DNA of 64,000 nucleotides, from the NCBI RefSeq assembly GCF_030272615.1, contig NC_081409.1, positions 208,799,190 to 208,863,189 of the forward strand, written 5' to 3'. The position numbers and the translations under genes were made by a program. This document shows positions 1-10,798 of this stretch, piece after piece. Each line of letters starts with the position of its first letter. Within the stretch, counting starts at the first letter, position 1. The notes under the pieces are model-generated. The model did not search any database. It had not been told where the DNA came from and saw only the letters and a list, made by a program, of their open reading frames with translations. The DNA is from Cryptomeria japonica (Eukaryota > Streptophyta > Pinopsida > Cupressales > Cupressaceae).

Positions 1-2
1 AA

Positions 3-887
3 GAGTTTGAGATGTCACTCATAGGGGAGATTAAGTTCTTCATTGGACTACAGATCCAATAGATGAAGGATGGAATCTTTATCACTCAGTCCAAATATGT
101 CAAAGAGGTGTTGAAGACCTTTGGCATGGAAGATAGCAAACCGGTTGGTACACCGATGGTGACCAGTTGTAAACTATCCAAAGAGGATGACTCTGCATTG
201 GTTGATGAGAAGGAATACCGATCAATGATTGGTAAGCTGCATTGTGTAGTGCATAGCAAATCGGATATTGCACATGCAGTTGGCATTACTGTAAGGTTCC
301 AGAAAAGTCCAAGAGAATCCCACTTGGTTGCAGTCAAGCGGATTCTTAGGTATGTGAAGGGAACTGTTGACTATGGATTGTGGTATCCATATAGCAAGGA
401 CTTCAAATTGAAAGTGTTCACAGATGTTGATTGGGTTGGTAATGTAGATGACCGGAAGAGCACAACTAGTGGTGCATTCTTCCTTGGTGGTAGACTGGTC
501 TCATGGATGAGTAAAAAGCAGAGTTGTAGCTCTCAATGTACAATGGAAGTGGATTATGTTGCAGCTTTCATGAACTGCACTCAGACAATTGGGATGAAGC
601 ATGTATTGAAAGGCTTCAAAGTTCCTGTATCGGAACTGGTAAGTATATTTTGTGACAATACTAGTGCAATTAATATCTCCAAGAATACAGTTTTACATTC
701 TAGAACCAAGCACTTTGAGCTTAAGTATCATTTCTTAAGGGAAAAGGTTCAGAACAAAGAGATTGCAGTAGAGCATGTGTCTAGTAAGGAGCAGTTAGCA
801 GACATATTCACCAAGCTTCTTCCAAAGACTACATTTACACACTTAAGAGGTGAATTAGGGGTACTACCCCTTCAAGAGGTGAACTAA
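3..887 (+). pseudogene. Ty1-copia reverse transcriptase C-terminus and RNase H (broken)
   Basis: This is the 3' end of a Ty1-copia pol gene, which copies the element RNA into DNA in cytoplasmic particles. The frame enters from outside the window, runs from base 3 and is closed by an in-frame TAG at 60-62, then reopens through 887. Visible family landmarks are the end of the RT domain (YRSMIGKLHCVVHSKSDIAH, near residue 53 of the downstream open stretch), the connection (HLVAVKRILRYVKGT), and RNase H with FTDVDWVG, the DDRKSTTSG block, FCDNTSAI and HSRTKHFELKYHFLRE, ending in the usual QLADIFTKLLP. The TAG sits where copia elements normally have a sense codon between the LQIQ and KDGIFITQSKY motifs, and a CAG-to-TAG change would explain it. 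The rest of pol and gag lie upstream of the window. The family call is secure; activity is very unlikely. Confidence 0.93.
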
Positions 888-1136
888 AGGTATATGCTCC
901 ACATCAGTCATGTATTACATAGTCAAATCTTTCTTTAGGATTGATGTGTTGAAGGATGCTACTCCTCAGGGGGAGCAACATAATGGAACCGGGAAGCTTG
1001 TGCCTCCACTTTGGCATTGTTGTCAAAGGGGGAGAAGATGTAAAGCAGAGAAGATATCTACAGAAATTGAGAAGATGTGAAGCAAAGAGATATCTTTGGT
1101 GAAGTAGAGAGATATCTTTGTATATTGCCATCAATG

Positions 1137-1150
1137 CCAAAGGGGGAGAT
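1137..1150 (+). promoter_or_regulatory. Polypurine tract of the copia element
   Basis: The purine run AAAGGGGGAGAT directly precedes TGTTGGCATT, the expected arrangement for second-strand priming next to a 3' LTR. Bases 888-1136 between RNase H and this site are the 3' untranslated region; other purine-rich stretches (GGGGGAG at 969-975 and 1029-1035) resemble the tract but are not followed by an LTR start. Confidence 0.8.
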
Positions 1151-2676
1151 TGTTGGCATTATGTGAACCGGTATGTGGACATAATGACATTGTATGTTGT
1201 CATTGATGTCAATATGTTGAAGAGGTATGAACTGGCATATGTGAGAACCAGTATAACACTATGAACCAACATTTGTGCCAAAGTGAAGTGGTGTGCATGA
1301 CAAGGTGAACTGGCATGTAGTCACATGGAAGCATTGTATGACTATCGGTTGGTAGGTAGTTTCCACTTTAGGATTTTCGGTTGGAGTACCTCAAGCCTGT
1401 GTGACTCAATCAGTGATCTTTGTGTGATGAGTTAGCAGTATAAAAAAGAACAGATTGTGTTGCCACGTCAGCCTTGTGCGCTTGAAGGATCTTGCATGAA
1501 GAAGACTATCCCTATCTACCTCGGGAATGTGCGAAGTCTGTAAGTGGTGATAATGTGTGATGGGTTATCAGCTGCCATGAAATCAGTGGAAAACGAATGA
1601 TGGAGAATGTCTTGAGATTGGATCAAGACTATTGCATTCAATGCAATATGATCAACGGCCAGGATTGAACCATTTGAATTCCTTAACCTAACAGGTCTAG
1701 GTTTTAGGGTTTATGCTACCGACCTGTCTGTTGTCCTATAAGGTCGATGTTGTGATTTTTTCAGAGGTTGTTGGCAAAAGCTGTGTGTGAGTATCCAAGA
1801 GAAGGGATACGAGATCCTTGCCAGACCAGAGGAGAGAAGTGATACCTACAGAGTGTAAGTGCAGAAGGTGAAGAGGAGCTTAAACGGATCTGCATTGGCA
1901 TTGAGTGTTGTTACCAGATCATTGTAATACCTATTGATCTCTAACCACCTCAACAGTTGGAAAATCCCCTAACAGGGTAGCCTTAACCGGCTTGCTGTAA
2001 ATCCCTTAACAGGGTCACTCAAAGTTATTGAGATCTGGCAAGCTAGAGAGCTCTGGAAATCCTTTAGGTATTGAGTTCTTGAAATCCTTTAACAAGGTAC
2101 CCTTAACAGGGTTTAACCCTTAACCGAGTATTATAGCCATCCCTTAATCGGGTGATCTCTAACAGAATCGGTTCCTAGCAGAACCTTTTGTAATGTCTTT
2201 AACCGGACAAGGCTTCTAATAGACTAGACTTCCAAAGAGTTCAACAACAAGCTTGTGGGTATTCATCCCCACCATGGTTTTTCCCAGTTGGGTTTCCACG
2301 TGAAAAATATGTGTGTCATGTGTGATTCTTTTATCTTGTGATGCTTTGTTATTGCCTATTAAGCATATCATGGTTCTGTGTTTTATGCCTGTCAATAAAA
2401 CATGTTGAACTAGCTATTGTGAAGATATGATGATAGATTACCTGTTCATGCATAAGGGTGAAATGGTAGTGTAGTTTTGAGTTGAGTGGAAAACTCAGTG
2501 AGTAACCGGTTTATGATTGTTTTAGTTGTTCTCAGTTTTAATGGTTGCACTCTGTTTCGAACCAGTGTCACTGTTTGCCAATCATTTGGAGTAATTGCTG
2601 CTGAACCGGTTTAGGCCTATATTTTGTCTGTACTGATTCACACCCCCCCCCTCTTAGTACCAGTTTGGTACTATTC
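1151..2676 (+). mobile_element. 3' LTR of the Ty1-copia element
   Basis: It starts TGTTGGCATTATGTGAACCG immediately after the polypurine tract. The body has repeated short motifs of the type CCCTTAACAGGGT and CTTAACCGG between about 1960 and 2210, a segment near 2250-2310 (CATCCCCACCATGG then TTTCCACGTG) seen in other copia LTR tails here, and a C-run tail (CACCCCCCCCCTCTTAGTACC) at 2640-2660. The right boundary is approximate because no second LTR is in the window and no TSD can be checked. A length near 1.5 kb is long for copia but not unusual in gymnosperm elements. Confidence 0.7.
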
Positions 2677-2689
2677 ATTCATCATTGAG

Positions 2690-2960
2690 TTATCAACCTT
2701 TATTATTGCAGTAGTGAAGTTGTGGGTGCCATCCCCACCGCAGTTTTTCTCTCTAACCAAGAGTTTTTGCATAACCAAAATATATGTGCTATGGAGTGAA
2801 TCATGTATGATTGTTATTTATTTGTTTCAGCATTATATTATGTTACAATAGTTTTTGGTTTATGCTTAACAGTAAAGTTATTGTTGAGGAAAAGATTTGA
2901 AGTATCGATTGACCCCTCCCTTCTCAGTACATTAGCTTTCCATATTGGGCCTAACAGGAA
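2690..2960 (+). mobile_element. Second, diverged copia LTR tail
   Basis: Bases 2712-2800 repeat the order of motifs seen at 2250-2340 (GTTGTGGGTGCCATCCCCAC, then AATATATGTG and ATGTATGATTGTTATTT). Bases 2908-2960 repeat the LTR end form (GATTGACCCCTCCCTTCTCA through GGGCCTAACAG). This is therefore a 3' portion of a related LTR lying directly behind the first one, from nested insertion or partial duplication. Only the tail is present. Confidence 0.6.
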
Positions 2961-3289
2961 AATTATATCCTTTCCCCACAAGCAAGAGGACAAGGATAAA
3001 TGAGAACAAAGGTTCACACATTCCCTAAGGAGAGATTAAACATAAGAGACGTACCATTTCAAAAAAAGAGTAAGTCCTAACCAAGGAACACACATGCATT
3101 CACATGAAGGATAACTCTATGCAAGAAAATGGTGAAAATTTAAAGATAAGAGATAGGATAGAGGTAAAAGAGAATCGTGTTGCTACCCTAAGATGTTTGA
3201 AATTGAAAAAAAATCATGTCTTATGACAAAGTTCTCCCAATTAAGTTAACTACTTGTGTCATAGGGTGAGGAGAAATATGAGGGTGAAA

Positions 3290-4330
3290 GGAGTGCTAAG
3301 GCACTACCTTTTCACCAAGAAAGAGAGCAAGATCTGTTGAAAGACATATACGAGCAAGATCGTATTGTTCTTGAACAAATGCCTTAAATGATTTATGCTT
3401 TTCAAGAGAATGAGAACCACCATGATGAAAAATATAATATCCACCACTCTCTTTATGCTTAGTGCTAAAATTCACAAATGAAAAAATAGCATTCTTGTCA
3501 TACTTCAATTTCTAAAAGATTCTAGTTGCTAATTGTTCTTGATCATCAACAAGTGTAGGCTTATTCTTTTGAGATTTAGGATTGTTAGAAGAAGAAGGAT
3601 TGTCATCAATGATATTATTTTTTCCACTACTAATGTCCTTTCATTGTATTTTGAAAATGATGACAATTATTAGCATTATGATCGCGAGTTAGATGAAATG
3701 AACAAAAAGGAGGTTTTGAAGAAGAAGGACTTTTAGCTGCACGAATGGATTGTTGTCTTGCAAGATGGTCTTTGAAGTTTTGAATCCTAATGATTTCATC
3801 CATAAGATATTTATTGTCATTTCATAGGCCTTCTGTAGTAATTTGTGTAGGAGGGTTTATAGGGACGTTAATTCCTTGTTCAAAATTTTTGAGTCCTCGT
3901 CCTCTAAAATCTTATTTTGATAGTATGTTAAAGCCACTTGTGTAAGAATCTTTTCATTGATAAGGTGGATGAACATTATAATAAATTTATTTGAATTTTT
4001 TAGTGTAAGGATGTTTAGAAGGAACAAAGGGATTGGTAGATAAAGAAGAAATATCTTGTTGAGAAGAATTTTCCTTTCTTTTGTCATGCATATCCTCTTT
4101 GGTAGATTAGGAAGGAAGAACCTTATCATCTAAGGCTTCATCTTTACTTAATGTTATGTGTGAAGAGAGATCATGAATTAAATCCATGAAATCATCTACT
4201 CTACCAATGTTTTGATGATTAAGATAAGCTCTAGGAGAATAAAGAGGATCTAGAGAGATGAAAACACCAATATTTTTATCTTTTCCCCCTTGTGCTAGGG
4301 TATGTGTATGAGAAGAAGATGGGGCCATGT
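3290..4330 (-). pseudogene. Decayed gag-like frame of a minus-strand gypsy-like element
   Basis: Open pieces on the minus strand run 4328-4107 (starting MAPSSSHTHTLAQGGKDKNI), 4129-3857 and 3508-3296, and do not share one frame, so the reading frame is broken by stops and frameshifts. Between them a piece reads FCSFHLTRDHNANNCHHFQN (about 3660-3720), a C-x2-H-x4-H-x4-C pattern like the Gag zinc finger of plant gypsy elements (C-x2-H...H-x3/4-C). The region lies downstream, in minus orientation, of an LTR and primer-binding site at 5227-6420, which supports a gag assignment. No protease, reverse transcriptase or integrase is seen before the copia LTR tail at 2960, so the element is truncated. 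Bases 2961-3289 hold nothing I recognise. Confidence 0.5.
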
Positions 4331-5226
4331 TGATCTTTGATTATTTCTCTCCATTAGAGAGATCATTGGTAGGAGTATTAGTTCTTTCTTCATTCCCATT
4401 AGATACCCTAGGAGAGGTACAAGTACTAGGTTTTCCATTAGCAACTCTAGAATTGGGATCTAGAAAATATTTGAGGTGATCTCTATATGAAATGCACTTT
4501 CCTAAAAAACATCACCATAAAACAAAATGCATTATAAAAGAAAGATTTGAGATCAAATTGATTGAAAGGAAGGAGTTTTAAAACTCTAAGAAGACAATAT
4601 GTCAAAGTGCTATGAATGAAAAGAAGCAATGTGAAATGAAAGAAGCCATTATCCAATGCATGATTTTGATAAATATAAGTGAAAAGAAGGGCAATCATAT
4701 GTGAAATTGAAAATAAATTAGGTCTATGGATATATTGCAACCCTCTTCATGAAGAAGAAAATTTGTATCGTGGATCCCCTATTGCTAATCAATATTATAT
4801 AATAAGGTTGCAAAATGCAAGAAAAATCAAAGGTAGTTTGTTACCCAGTGTCGACGTTAAGTGCCATAATGAATGTTCTAAAATTAGATCTGAAAATTGA
4901 TGTGAAAAATGAAGTAATCCATAATTCAAATTAACCAAAATAAATTAGGGATTTTATGAATTAGATCTCTAAATTTATATAATTTGATTAAAATGAGATC
5001 TATGAATTTGAATTTGAATTTTGAAATGTTTCTAAATCAGATCTGAAACAATTAATCCAAATTAGGCAAATGACAAGCTCAATTTTAGAATTAAAAATTA
5101 AGGTTTTTGTGAAATTAACTTCTAAATTTTTAAAATTCAATTGGAAATTAAACTTGTAGATGTAAATTTGAATTTAAAACTGCATAAATACTCAGATCTA
5201 AGAACATAAATCAGAATTAAAGGTGT

Positions 5227-5244
5227 AAGAAGTCGGGTTCACCA
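5227..5244 (-). promoter_or_regulatory. Primer-binding site of the minus-strand LTR element
   Basis: On the minus strand TGGTGAACCCGACTTCTT begins three bases after the LTR end (ATTACA then TTT). The TGG start is what complementarity to a tRNA CCA end predicts. I do not assign the tRNA. Confidence 0.55.
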
Positions 5245-5247
5245 AAA

Positions 5248-6420
5248 TGTAATGGGTGGAAAATTTTAGGGTTTTTTATCCCAAAAGGATGAAAATTGCT
5301 AATTTTGTGGCTTAGGGATCATTACATTCAAAAGAGGGTTGAATCCAATAGATTTAGTCACAAACCAACAAAGATGAGGACTGAAAATATTGATTGGATT
5401 CAAGGGGTGGATTTGTTTACCCTCTTTTGTGAGTTGAATTGCTGAAATTGGGGTAAACTATTGAAAATGAAGGTAAAAACATGGAAATAGTGAGCTACAA
5501 TCATTAGATTGAGGCATGTGCCTGGATTTAAGAAATATAAGTAGATTTGGACTTGATCCCTAAAAAAACTCCAAAAATGTCAGGATTGGATTGAAATTTG
5601 CCCTTGTCCTTCGAAATTTTCACACACCAAAAGGGGTCGATTTGTCTCTGCAAATAATGTTGATTCTAAAGATTGCAGTATCGTACATGTTTCCTACACA
5701 CATAAAAAAAGAGAAATAGGTTTGGACCCTAGTTTAAGAATTAACCTTGATTGAAATATTATAAATATTTAAATAAATAATGGAAGGATATACCTCAAAT
5801 CTCCAATGACTGATAATGATGCTTTGCTTCTTAAATGTAATCACATATGTTGTATGAAATAGAATTTACATGATAAAAACCTAATCACACACACATGGTT
5901 ACACATGAATGATGTAATGTTGCTCCACAATTGATGAATAAAGACTGCAACCTTGAAGACCTCTAGAAACACTTGATGATGAATAATTCAATGCTTGAAT
6001 GCTTGATGATTATCATTTCCCCCTTCTATCCTTGTTGTTGTATCATGATCCCCAAATGAGAGGGGAAAGCCTCCTTATATACTTTCCTGTCAAAAAACAT
6101 GCTAATTTTTTGACATAGGTCAACATAAAGAGGGATTTCTCGTTCAAATTTAAAAATGCACGAGGGGTTCAAAATGGGGCCCAAATAAGGAGGACCAAGG
6201 CATGGTGCCCTGGTCCCAATGAGGACAAAAGTGCCATGCACTGGTCCTACCCTATTTAAGGGCTAGACTAAGGGGCCATGTGGTGTATGAAGTAAAAATA
6301 AGTATATTTTTGCATGATGCAAGCATAATCGGGTCTTAATTAATCATTGAGGGATGAACACTAAGATGAGGGCCCAAAATGTGGACTAAATTGTAAGGGA
6401 GTACAATTTAGGATGCTACA
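5248..6420 (-). mobile_element. 5' LTR of a minus-strand gypsy-like retroelement
   Basis: Read on the minus strand it starts TGTAGCATCCTAAATTGTAC at 6420 and ends CCACCCATTACA at 5248, giving TGT...ACA ends. It is directly followed by a primer-binding site and then gag-like sequence, as expected for a 5' LTR. Length is 1173 bp. The partner LTR is not in the window. The stretch 4330-5226 between LTR and gag is AT-rich leader sequence without a recognisable gene. Confidence 0.6.
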
Positions 6421-7345
6421 ACTTGATTCATTTTTTGGTTCTGAATCTCAAGCCTTGGTTGCTCTAACTCCTACACCTATAGAGAAATAGAAGAAGAATA
6501 AGAAGAATCACAAGAATAGAGGTACATAGTCTGTACTCAATTGCCTCTAGCTTCAGGGTCTCATGGACATGATTCAGATTCTTCAACCTCTTCAAAGAGG
6601 TATTCATCTAGGAAGGACAAACCTAAGTGTGCTTATTGCTCCAAGTCAAGACATGATGAGCATCGGTTTTATGAAAAATAGATTGATGAGATGAAGAAAT
6701 TCTTAAAAGGAATAATATTCAACCACCTTCATCTAGTGCATCCTCTTCCACCACTCCAGGACCTGAACATTTTGGGTCTTCATCTATGGCATGTGATGAA
6801 GAGAAGATGAAAGGCCATGCTCTCTTTGCCTTGACACATTCTTTGTTCTACACATGACTTCTTGGTTTAGGAGCTTCACATCATATGGAATCATTAGAGG
6901 GTATATTCTCTTCTTTTAAGCACCAGCCTTTTTCATAGATTTTGATGGTCATAACACTTACATGATTGTTAATGGGAGTGGGTCTATTGAGGTTAATGGT
7001 GGTGCAAATTCAATAATGTTCTTTGTGTCCATACATTATCTTCCAACCTTATTTCCATTTACTGAAACATGCAAGACAACTGAATTCACCCCTAATTCAG
7101 TGCTCATCATAGACATGCATAGTAGAGAGCTTGTTGTAGTTGGCGATGTTGATCATGCATCATAGTTGTATGAGTTCTCTCATTTTTCTCCCATTGAGCA
7201 TGCATCTAGTCCTATCTCTCATACATTGAGAATGGATCACAAATCTAAGGAGAGGTTTGGTCACTTGGACCTATGTGTACTTCATTCATCCATAGTGATT
7301 CCTAAGATTTGTTTCGATCCTCCTCCACCTCCCACTTCTTCATAA
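6421..7345 (+). pseudogene. Ty1-copia gag / protease / pre-integrase remnant
   Basis: Broken plus-strand frames follow the copia order. At about 6625-6680 CAYCSKSRHDEHRFYEK is a CCHC zinc knuckle in which the last Cys position is Tyr. At about 6850-6890 LLGLGASHHMESLEGIF corresponds to the protease region, where the family has a DSGAS(H) core; the catalytic Asp position is not Asp here. Bases 6962-7165 encode an open pre-integrase-like stretch (FTPNSVLIIDMHSRELVVVG), continuing through a stop to LYEFSHFSPIEHASS and ERFGHLDLCVLHSS. Several stops and shifts make it non-functional. The minus-strand LTR ending at 6420 abuts it, so that element may have inserted into it. Confidence 0.75.
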
Positions 7346-8299
7346 ATCAATCCAGTTCAACAGGTTGATTGTTCCCTTTCACTTTGAACTAAGTGGGATG
7401 AGTACTTGCCTGATATTGCAACATTATTTGATACATCACACACTCCAATAAAATTGGTAACATGATTGAGGATATTCCATTTCTCCTTAATGGTAGTTTG
7501 AGCATTCATGTCATCCCATCTTCAATGCCTTGAAAGGTTGTTTATACCGGATATGCTTCATATGATCATGTTGCCTATTACAAAATCATTTTGGCATTTT
7601 GTCTTCAAAAATTTTAGATTGTTTGATAATTGTTCATGGAAAACATTGTTGTTCTAATGTTGCTATTAGGAGTGTGTGGAGGACTATTTTTCAAATAAGG
7701 TGTTCTACTTCTTTTTTGGTGGATCGCTTATTTTGTTTTTGGATTTGGGTTAAGACATTTTAGATTTAGCAGATCAGTTTAACTTGGCTTATGCATATTG
7801 GTCTAAGCAGTTGCATGCAAATTTTTTTTGATGATGATTGGAAGGTGTGTTGACTTGGTGTGAACCCTCACACATCTTCTTTACCTTCCGAATGATACAT
7901 TTTGGGTTGATTCTATGTGCACTATACACTTTTCCTTTGGCTAACCTAGTAGAGATTTGTATGGATTTGATTAGTATATAATGAAAAAACTAGTTGTGTT
8001 TATGATGTACTAATGGTATGGTGTAATATGGTATGATGAGTGGAGTGCGAATATTATGTGTAGTTGTGGTTTGAAATTTGTGCAGAGTAGATAGATGAGT
8101 ATAAAACTATGAATTATTATGCATATTTTAGTAGAAGCTATTTTGTATACAATTTAGTTTATTATTATTGTATTTGGATAGTTGTTTTGTATCTTGCCCC
8201 AAAGAAGTGATCTTTAGTTGTGTGAATCCTTATTTTGTATCTTACCTAAGGTTGTGCACCTTATTCTGTAGGTTCGAAGTAGTAAGCTCTTTGAAATGA
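7346..8299. other. No recognisable feature
   Basis: AT-rich sequence without a convincing reading frame. It lies between a copia coding remnant and a copia LTR tail, so it is probably decayed element interior, but I cannot align it to a domain. Confidence 0.4.
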
Positions 8300-8530
8300 A
8301 GCCTTATTCATTGTAAACAATTAATACATATATTGTAAGTTAGATTCTCACCGTGGTTTTTCCTAGTTTGTGTTTTCCACGTTAAAATCTTCGTGTTTTT
8401 TTGTATATGTTTTTTATGGTTCAAATGTTACTTTTATGCATAGGTGTTTCAATGAATGTTATTGTTCAAGTAACTTAATGTGATCAAATTTCTGTATATG
8501 CTAATTCAGCTCCCCCCTCAGCTTCTAGTA
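8300..8530 (+). mobile_element. Copia-type LTR tail remnant
   Basis: It has the same motif order as the LTR tail at 2250-2680: TTCTCACCGTGGTTTTTCC, then TTTTCCACGTTAAAA, then GCTCCCCCCTCAGCTTCTAG near 8508-8530. The rest of this LTR is not recognisable. It could be the 3' end of the element whose gag remnant lies at 6421-7345. Confidence 0.5.
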
Positions 8531-9639
8531 GTAGTCAACAACAACTTGCACAAGATTAATATAATATAAAATATGTTGCAAATACTTGATAATAATATGC
8601 CACTTCGAGGGGGAAACCTCCTAATCCACTTTGAGGGGGATATCTCCAATAGTCTTCAATAATAACTCAATACTCCACATCATGATAATAACTAGTCTAG
8701 ACCACCTATATATACCATACTTATGCCTTGGATACCACCTAAGCTGACTTAGATGGGTGCTTGCAAGAAGTTGAGTCCACTTTTTGGCCAAAAAGTTAGA
8801 TTTTTTTCCCTGTTTTTTAGATTTCGTCTTGTTTGACCTAAAAATTTGAAGCAGTTAAAGAATGAATCTTGAAAAAAGTCAGTAATAGAAAATGTAGTGC
8901 TCGAAGTCTACTTTCTAAATATGTAATTTATTTTAATACTTAGATCTTAAAAATTAAGTTTTAATATGCATTACTAAAACCTATAGTTTAAAAGTCACTT
9001 TTCAGAACCATACCATGCTCGTGTAAGGCAAGCATAATTTGACCTAAATGAAATTATTTTTCTAAACCCTTTTGGTAAAAGATATGTAACTCACTCACCT
9101 TTGATGAAGATATTTTTTTGTAATTTTTTTCTGCATTTTAAAAAAAATAAAAAATTTATTGGGTATAATCATTGTTTTGAAAAATCCCCGTGTATGACAA
9201 GCATAATTTGACCTAAACTTAACATTTTTTATTTATTTTATAATTGAATGGAATTGTCTCTAGTTTGATGCCATATAATTTTTTGTTTCAATAAACATAA
9301 AGAAAAAAAAGTTATTAAAAAATTAAAAAACCTTGTTATTTCAAGTTTATGGACCTCTTTCATTAGAAATTATATTAAAAATAAAAATATTGATCCATCT
9401 TTTAAAAAAATAATATATTTGGAATCTAGACAGTCTCCATTGTAATGGGTTTTCATTGTTTAAAATTTTTTTGGAAATTTGGTGTTCAAATATATTTTTG
9501 AAGTCATTATTTTGTATGAAGATTGATTTGGCCTTCAAGTTGCAAGTCAAACTAGGTCCAAGCCAAAGGGTCAGCACTCCAAGCTATTTCCCAAGCCAAA
9601 ATCCGAAGGAACAACCAGGCCAAAATTCAAAATTTTTAG

Positions 9640-9775
9640 AAATGGGATCTTGTTTACAAAATGACAAACGAGATCCCGTTTTGTTTTTTCAATAATTAAA
9701 AATAAAAAAGCAAACAGGATCCCGTTTTAAAAATAGAATGGGATCCCGTTTTAAAATAGAACAAGATCATGTTTC
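9640..9775. repeat. Left subterminal repeats (GGGATCCCGTTTT type)
   Basis: Five variants of a roughly 13-base motif stand in a row: GGGATCTTGTTT, GAGATCCCGTTTT, AGGATCCCGTTTT, GGGATCCCGTTTT and AAGATCATGTTT. The core GGGATCCC is a perfect palindrome. Related copies in the other orientation lie at 15975-16050. Such subterminal clusters are typical of transposase or accessory-protein binding sites in DNA transposons; that role is inference here. Confidence 0.7.
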
Positions 9776-9824
9776 TTTTTTCTTGTTATTATTTTTTTAT
9801 TATTAAAAATAAGCTATATATACA

Positions 9825-10140
9825 TGAAGTATAAGTCATTTTCCTTTCTTGTACTTTAAGTTATATTTCATGCATATATTGGCAGGACGTTTGAGAGTGG
9901 TTTTAGATCTCTAGGAGTTATATTGCAAATTCTAAATTTTAGAAGATCTTATAAATTTTCAGACAGTCAAATTCCAGCAATGAATGAGCTCCTATTAGCA
10001 TTTTCTCGCTCTCTCTATATCACTCTTTCTCTCCCTCAAACTCTAGACCTATCTCTCTCCATATTAATCTTCCTCTATCCCTCTCTACCTCTATTTCTCT
10101 CTCTATATACCTCTCCATCTCTCTCTCCCTACCTACTTAG
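9825..10140. repeat. Left arm of a large inverted repeat
   Basis: The stretch TACATGAAGTATAAGT ... GTTTGAGAGTGGTTTTAGAT ... TAGAAGATCTTATAAATTTT followed by CT-rich DNA returns in inverted orientation at 15430-15960. There the 170-bp core is present twice (about 15490-15640 and 15660-15840). The two arms bracket the satellite and CT/GA region. Confidence 0.8.
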
Positions 10141-10239
10141 ATGTTTAAATGTTTAAATTTCTTTATGATATGTTTAAATGTTATGTATACATTATATATG
10201 TTTTCAATGTTGTGTATAAATGTTATACATGTATAGTTA

Positions 10240-10748
10240 GATGTTAAAATGTTATCCTATGACCCCTTAGTACATCCTAGGACCTCTTAAGACACCTATG
10301 GCCCCTTAAGACACTTAGGACCCCTTAGTATATCCTAGGACCTATTAAAACATTATAGGACCTTTTAGTACATGCTAGGACATCTTTTGACCCCTTAAGA
10401 CCCCTAGGACCCCTTAGTACATCCTAGGACCTCTTAAGACATCATACTACCCCTTAGTACATCCTAGGAGATATGAAGACTTATGCGACCCCTTAGTACA
10501 TCATAGGACATCTACTGACCCCTTAAGACACCTAGGACCCCAAGTAGTACATCTTACAACATCATACCACCCCTTAGGACATCTTAGTACATCCTAGGAC
10601 CCCTTAAGACACCTAGGACCCCTTAGTACATCATATGACCTATTAAGACAAATCATACAACCCCCTAGTACATCCTAGGCCCCTTAAGTCATCCTATTAC
10701 ATAAGACAACCCCTTAGTACATCGTGGGCCCCTTAAGACATCCTAGTA

Positions 10749-10798
<50 letters not shown>

